Assembly (NCBI GenBank): GCA_016287975.1 | Contig: JAEEXV010000262.1 | Coordinates: 1 to 9,639 of the forward strand | DNA from: Lentisphaeria bacterium | Lineage (GTDB): Bacteria; Verrucomicrobiota; Lentisphaeria; Oligosphaerales; Oligosphaeraceae | Direction: 5' to 3' | DNA length: 9,639 nucleotides | Part shown: in pieces, positions 6,587 to 9,639 of the stretch | Numbering within the stretch: the stretch's first letter is position 1 | Layout of the letters: each line of letters starts with the position of its first letter | The notes under the pieces: model-generated | Seen by the model: the letters and a program-made list of their open reading frames with translations, nothing else | Database searches by the model: none | Told to the model about the DNA's origin: nothing | Position numbers and translations under genes: made by a program

Positions 6587-7879
6587 GTGGAAACGAAGCC
6601 GTGGCAGCCATATTTGCCGTATGACGCGGTGTCGTGCCGTTACAATGAGATCGGCACGAAGGGGCACAACCGGAGTTTCTTCGTCGCGCACCTGCTGGAG
6701 GCGCTGAAGCGGCGCCTGGGGCGATGGTTTCTGAAGCCGGTGTTTCGGCTGGAGATGGGGCGGATATTCATGTTGCCGTCGGAGGCGGGCGGGTCGCTGA
6801 CCGAGATGCAGGTCGAGGCCCTGCGCAAGGAGATTCCAGGGCTGCCTGGCATTTCCTCGGTGTCGCCCGGCTTTCTGGTGGCGAACACGCCCGAGGCGAT
6901 TTTCGCCTGCGTGGAAAAGCATTTTCCCGCGTTGCACGCGGCGTATGCGGCGGCGGTGGCGGAGGGGGAGCGCACATACGCGGTGCGCGTGAACCGGATG
7001 GACAAGCGGTTTCCGCTGCGTTCGGCGGAGCTGGAGGTCGAGTTTGCGCGGCGGCTTCTGAAGGCGTATCCCGACCTGCGGGTCGACTTGCGCCATGCGG
7101 GGCTGCGCATCGAGATCGACATCCGCACGGAGCGCACCTTCATTTCGTGCGAGCGCATCGCGGGGGCGGGCGGGCTGCCGACGGGCAGCGCGGGGGGCGT
7201 GCTGGCGATGCTGTCGGGGGGCTTTGATTCGCCAGTGGCGTGCTACGAGATGATGCGGCGCGGCTGCAACGTGGACTTCCTGACCTTCCACAGTTCGCCG
7301 TACACACCTCCCGCGACGCTGACGAAGGTCGCGGGGCTGGTGCGGAAGTTGAACGAGTACCAGAAGCGCGGGCGGTTTGTGGCGATCAACCTGGCGCCGT
7401 TCCAGAAGGCGGTGCGGGACAATTGCGACGAGAAATACCGCACGGTGCTGTATCGGCGCGCGATGGTGCGCCTGGCGGCGGCGGTGGCCTCGTACTTCGG
7501 GGATCTGGCGGTGGTGACGGGGGACAACCTGGGGCAGGTCGCGAGCCAGACCCTGGAGAACCTCTCGACCATCGGCGCGGCGACGCGCATGATGATCCTT
7601 CGTCCGCTGCTGACCTGGGACAAGCTGGACATCCTGGAGGCGGCGGAGCGCATCGGCACCGAGCGGCTCTCGAAGGAGGAGGTCCCGGATTCCTGCACGG
7701 TCTTCGCGCCGAAGTTTCCCGCGACGCGCACGACGGTGGAGGAGTTGCTGGCGGAGGAGGCGAAGCTGCCGCTGGCGCAGTTGCTTTGCGAGTGCCTGTC
7801 GAAGTGCACGCTGCACAATGCGCTCACGCTGGCGGAGCACCCGTTTCCCGAGATTCTCGCGGCGCCGCTGGAGAGTTGA
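6587..7879 (+). CDS. thiI: ThiI, tRNA 4-thiouridine sulfurtransferase (rhodanese-less form)
   Basis: ThiI adenylates uridine 8 of tRNA and replaces its oxygen with sulfur to give 4-thiouridine; in some bacteria it also supplies sulfur for thiamine. The order is an N-terminal ferredoxin-like region (CRYNEIGTKGHNRSFF), a THUMP domain to about residue 195, and a PP-loop ATPase with SGGFDS at 210-215. Typical later blocks are NCDEKYRTVLYRRAM (from C280's neighbourhood), GDNLGQVASQTLENL, LRPLLTWDK and the DSCTVFAPK motif carrying the probable catalytic C370. The protein ends soon after, so it lacks the C-terminal rhodanese domain of the E. coli enzyme and would take sulfur directly from a cysteine desulfurase. 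I chose GTG 6587 because AGGGGA lies at 6577-6582 and the next residues match the family N-terminus; ATG 6542 is an alternative without a ribosome site. The length is 430 residues. rlmN follows after three bases. Confidence 0.93.
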   Translation: METKPWQPYLPYDAVSCRYNEIGTKGHNRSFFVAHLLEALKRRLGRWFLKPVFRLEMGRIFMLPSEAGGSLTEMQVEALRKEIPGLPGISSVSPGFLVANTPEAIFACVEKHFPALHAAYAAAVAEGERTYAVRVNRMDKRFPLRSAELEVEFARRLLKAYPDLRVDLRHAGLRIEIDIRTERTFISCERIAGAGGLPTGSAGGVLAMLSGGFDSPVACYEMMRRGCNVDFLTFHSSPYTPPATLTKVAGLVRKLNEYQKRGRFVAINLAPFQKAVRDNCDEKYRTVLYRRAMVRLAAAVASYFGDLAVVTGDNLGQVASQTLENLSTIGAATRMMILRPLLTWDKLDILEAAERIGTERLSKEEVPDSCTVFAPKFPATRTTVEELLAEEAKLPLAQLLCECLSKCTLHNALTLAEHPFPEILAAPLES

Positions 7880-7882
7880 CGC

Positions 7883-8932
7883 ATGCCGAGCATCAAGGAC
7901 ATCCCCGAGGAGGAGCTGCGGCGCCAGTTCGCGGCGTGGGGGGAGCCCGCCTTCCGCCTGAAGCAGTTCCGCCAATGGCTGTGGGCGCCGCATTTCGCGG
8001 CGGACTACGCGGAGATGTCCAATCTGCCCGCCGCCCTCAGGGAGCGCCTCGCCGAGACGTGGCGGCCGTTCGCGCTCGCGCCGCTGCGGCGGCAGGAGGC
8101 GGAGGACGACGGGACCGTCAAATGGCTTTCCAGGCTGGAGGACGGCAACACCATCGAGACGGTGCTGATTCGCGTGCCGCAGCGCGCGACGGTCTGCATC
8201 TCGACGCAGGTCGGCTGCGCGGTGCGCTGCGTCTTCTGCGCGAGCGGGCGGCGCGGGCTGGTGCGCGACCTCACGGCCGCCGAAATCGCCGACCAGGTGC
8301 TGCTGGCGTGCCGCGAACTGGGGCGCCGCGTGGACAACGTGGTCGTGATGGGCATGGGGGAGCCGCTGATGAACCTCGGCAACCTGGCCGCCGCGCTGGA
8401 TCTGCTGAGCCAGCCCGAGACCCTGGATCTGGGGGCGCGGCATGTCACGATCTCGACCAGCGGCATCGTCCCCGGCATCCGCCGCCTGGCGGCGCTGGGG
8501 CGTGCCTGGAACCTGGCGCTGTCTCTGCACGCGGTGGACGATGCGTCCCGCGCGCGCATCATCCCCGACGCGAACCGCTACCCGCTGGAGGAGATCTTCG
8601 CGGCCTGCGAGGAGCATCGGCTGCGCACCAACCGGATGCTGACCCTGGAGTACGCGCTGCTGGCGGGGGAGAACGACGGCGCGGAAACGCTGCGTCGCCT
8701 CGCGGCGATCGCGCGGCGGCTGCGGGCGAAGGTGAACCTGATCCCGTGCAATCCAGCGGGGAGCCGCTATGCGGCGCCTCCAGTGCGGCGCTGCCGTGAG
8801 TGCGTGGAGGCGCTGGAGGCGCTGGGGGTGCAGGCGACGCTGCGGCTGTCCCACGGCGCCTCGATTCTGGCCGCGTGCGGGCAGTTGCGCGCGGCGGCAG
8901 ATGGAACGGAACCCAATCCACAGGAGGAGTGA
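7883..8932 (+). CDS. rlmN: RlmN, dual-specificity 23S rRNA A2503 / tRNA A37 C2-methyltransferase
   Basis: This 349-residue radical SAM enzyme adds a methyl group to C2 of adenosine in 23S rRNA and some tRNAs, acting in the cytosol. The [4Fe-4S] motif CxxxCxxC is C112, C116 and C119 in [11 protein letters not shown]105, seven residues before, matches the second catalytic cysteine position (E. coli C118). SAM-contact motifs are present: GEP at 159-161 in [19 protein letters not shown] and LALSLHA. The mCys that carries the methyl group is C332 in AACGQL, close to the C-terminus. Oddly, the conserved acidic positions just before it are replaced ([11 protein letters not shown] rather than the usual G-x-D-I-D-AACGQL). 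ATG 7883 has GGAGAG seven bases upstream. The stop shares its final A with the ATG at 8932, so it is translationally coupled to the cyclophilin gene. Confidence 0.94.
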   Translation: MPSIKDIPEEELRRQFAAWGEPAFRLKQFRQWLWAPHFAADYAEMSNLPAALRERLAETWRPFALAPLRRQEAEDDGTVKWLSRLEDGNTIETVLIRVPQRATVCISTQVGCAVRCVFCASGRRGLVRDLTAAEIADQVLLACRELGRRVDNVVVMGMGEPLMNLGNLAAALDLLSQPETLDLGARHVTISTSGIVPGIRRLAALGRAWNLALSLHAVDDASRARIIPDANRYPLEEIFAACEEHRLRTNRMLTLEYALLAGENDGAETLRRLAAIARRLRAKVNLIPCNPAGSRYAAPPVRRCRECVEALEALGVQATLRLSHGASILAACGQLRAAADGTEPNPQEE

Positions 8933-9564
8933 TGATGAAGCGTTTTTTGAGCATGTTGACGTTGACCCTGGCGTGCGCGGTCTTTGCCGCGGACGCCGCC
9001 AAGAAGAACCAAGCATCAGGAGCAAAGATGAGCGAAGCGAAGAAGGAGAATCCCGTCATCCGCATTATGACCAGCAAGGGCGACATGCTGGTGGAGTTGT
9101 TCGAGGATGAGTGTCCGAATACGGTGGCGAACATGATCACGCTGGCGGAGGCAGGCTTCTACAAGGGCATGGCCTTCCATCGGATCATCAACGGCTTCAT
9201 GGCCCAGGGCGGCTGCCCCTACTCCAAGGCGGAGAACTCGATGATGGGCACCCCTGGCACCGGCGGCCCTGGCTACAGGTTCGCCGACGAATTCCATCCG
9301 TCCCTGCGCCACACTGGCCCTGGCATCCTCTCGATGGCGAACGCAGGGCCTGGCACCAACGGCAGCCAGTTCTTCATCACCTTCACCGCGACGCCGTGGC
9401 TGGACAACCACCACGCGGTCTTCGGGCGGGTGATTTCCGGGCTGGAGGTGCTCAAGAAACTGGAGGCGGTCGGCACCCAGTCGGGGCGCCCGAAGGAATC
9501 CGTGGCCTTCAACATCGAGGTGGTCTCCAAGCGCAACCACCCGTACACGGTGAAGAAGCTGTAA
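8932..9564 (+). CDS. cyclophilin-type peptidyl-prolyl cis-trans isomerase with signal peptide
   Basis: Cyclophilins speed cis-trans isomerisation of X-Pro bonds and help proteins fold. This 210-residue copy starts with a Sec-type signal (MMKRF, then a hydrophobic stretch, cleavage likely after VFA at residue 19), so the main product should be periplasmic. The catalytic core is intact: FHR at 82-84, GFMAQGG, GSQFF at 144-148, W156 and HHAVFG. The gene overlaps the rlmN stop by one base. Two adjacent ATGs (8932 and 8935) are possible; AGGAGG at 8922-8927 is better spaced for 8935, and either leaves the same mature protein. TLAC in the signal does not match a lipobox well. Inside the gene, M33 (9028) has its own AGGAG five bases upstream and would yield a form without a signal peptide. 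Confidence 0.94.
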   Translation: MMKRFLSMLTLTLACAVFAADAAKKNQASGAKMSEAKKENPVIRIMTSKGDMLVELFEDECPNTVANMITLAEAGFYKGMAFHRIINGFMAQGGCPYSKAENSMMGTPGTGGPGYRFADEFHPSLRHTGPGILSMANAGPGTNGSQFFITFTATPWLDNHHAVFGRVISGLEVLKKLEAVGTQSGRPKESVAFNIEVVSKRNHPYTVKKL

Positions 9565-9578
9565 AGCCCAAGGGCATT

Positions 9579-9598
9579 CCGGCGGGCAAGCCCGCCGG
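9579..9598 (+). terminator. perfect 8-bp GC stem-loop after the cyclophilin gene
   Basis: CCGGCGGG (9579-9586) and CCCGCCGG (9591-9598) form a perfect stem with a CAAG loop, starting 14 bases after the stop codon. No T run follows, so it is either a terminator without the U tract, a 3'-end stabiliser, or one copy of a dispersed palindromic repeat. The rest of the window to 9639 holds no gene that I can see. Confidence 0.5.
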
Positions 9599-9639
9599 CA
9601 CACGGGGGCGGTGCTCTCTCTCGTGTCATCGCGGGGGCA

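Noticed and set aside
8968..8979. Lipoprotein signal (TLAC) in the cyclophilin leader
   Set aside because: The residues before the Cys are T-L-A rather than a typical L-[AS]-[GA] lipobox, and a normal signal peptidase I site (VFA) follows four residues later.
6575..9025. 816-codon minus-strand open frame opposite thiI and rlmN
   Set aside because: It spans two well-identified plus-strand enzymes and has shadow-like composition.

Overview
The window is GC-rich bacterial DNA carrying seven complete protein genes, all on the plus strand, with short intergenic gaps. It has no tRNA, rRNA, transposase, phage or CRISPR signal. Gene content suggests an anaerobic bacterium, possibly of the PVC group (Lentisphaerota or Kiritimatiellota). 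The reasons are a long sodium:solute symporter beside a large uncharacterised helical-barrel protein, and an anaerobe-type Fe-S scaffold/GGGtGRT gene pair. The taxon is an inference from protein style and needs a search to confirm.

Layout. (1) 1-280: a 9-bp tandem repeat (13 copies, running off the left edge), then G-rich sequence and an AT-rich promoter-like patch. (2) 281-4617: a probable two-gene transcription unit of a 672-residue cytosolic protein, probably carbohydrate-active, and a sodium:solute symporter. This looks like an uptake-plus-processing pair for an unknown solute. (3) 4618-4747: intergenic, with a good intrinsic-terminator hairpin just upstream of the next gene. (4) 4748-6467: an IscU/NifU-like Fe-S scaffold protein and a GGGtGRT-family protein, a compact pair of unknown function. 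(5) 6587-9564: thiI (tRNA 4-thiouridine sulfurtransferase), rlmN (radical SAM 23S rRNA/tRNA adenine C2 methyltransferase) and an exported cyclophilin, packed with a 3-nt gap and a 1-nt overlap. A strong stem-loop closes the unit.

Themes. Regions 4 and 5 combine Fe-S scaffolding, sulfur transfer to tRNA and an Fe-S-dependent RNA methylase, so a shared sulfur/Fe-S context is plausible but not shown. Across the whole window CCGG is strikingly rare (about 22 by eye; none in the 2.3-kb symporter gene), and proline codons before G are shifted to CCA, CCT or CCC. That looks like the footprint of a CCGG-specific methylase or restriction system. The least-described parts are the scaffold/GGGtGRT pair, the barrel protein with its symporter, the C-free G-tract repeat, and a possible second translation start inside the cyclophilin gene.
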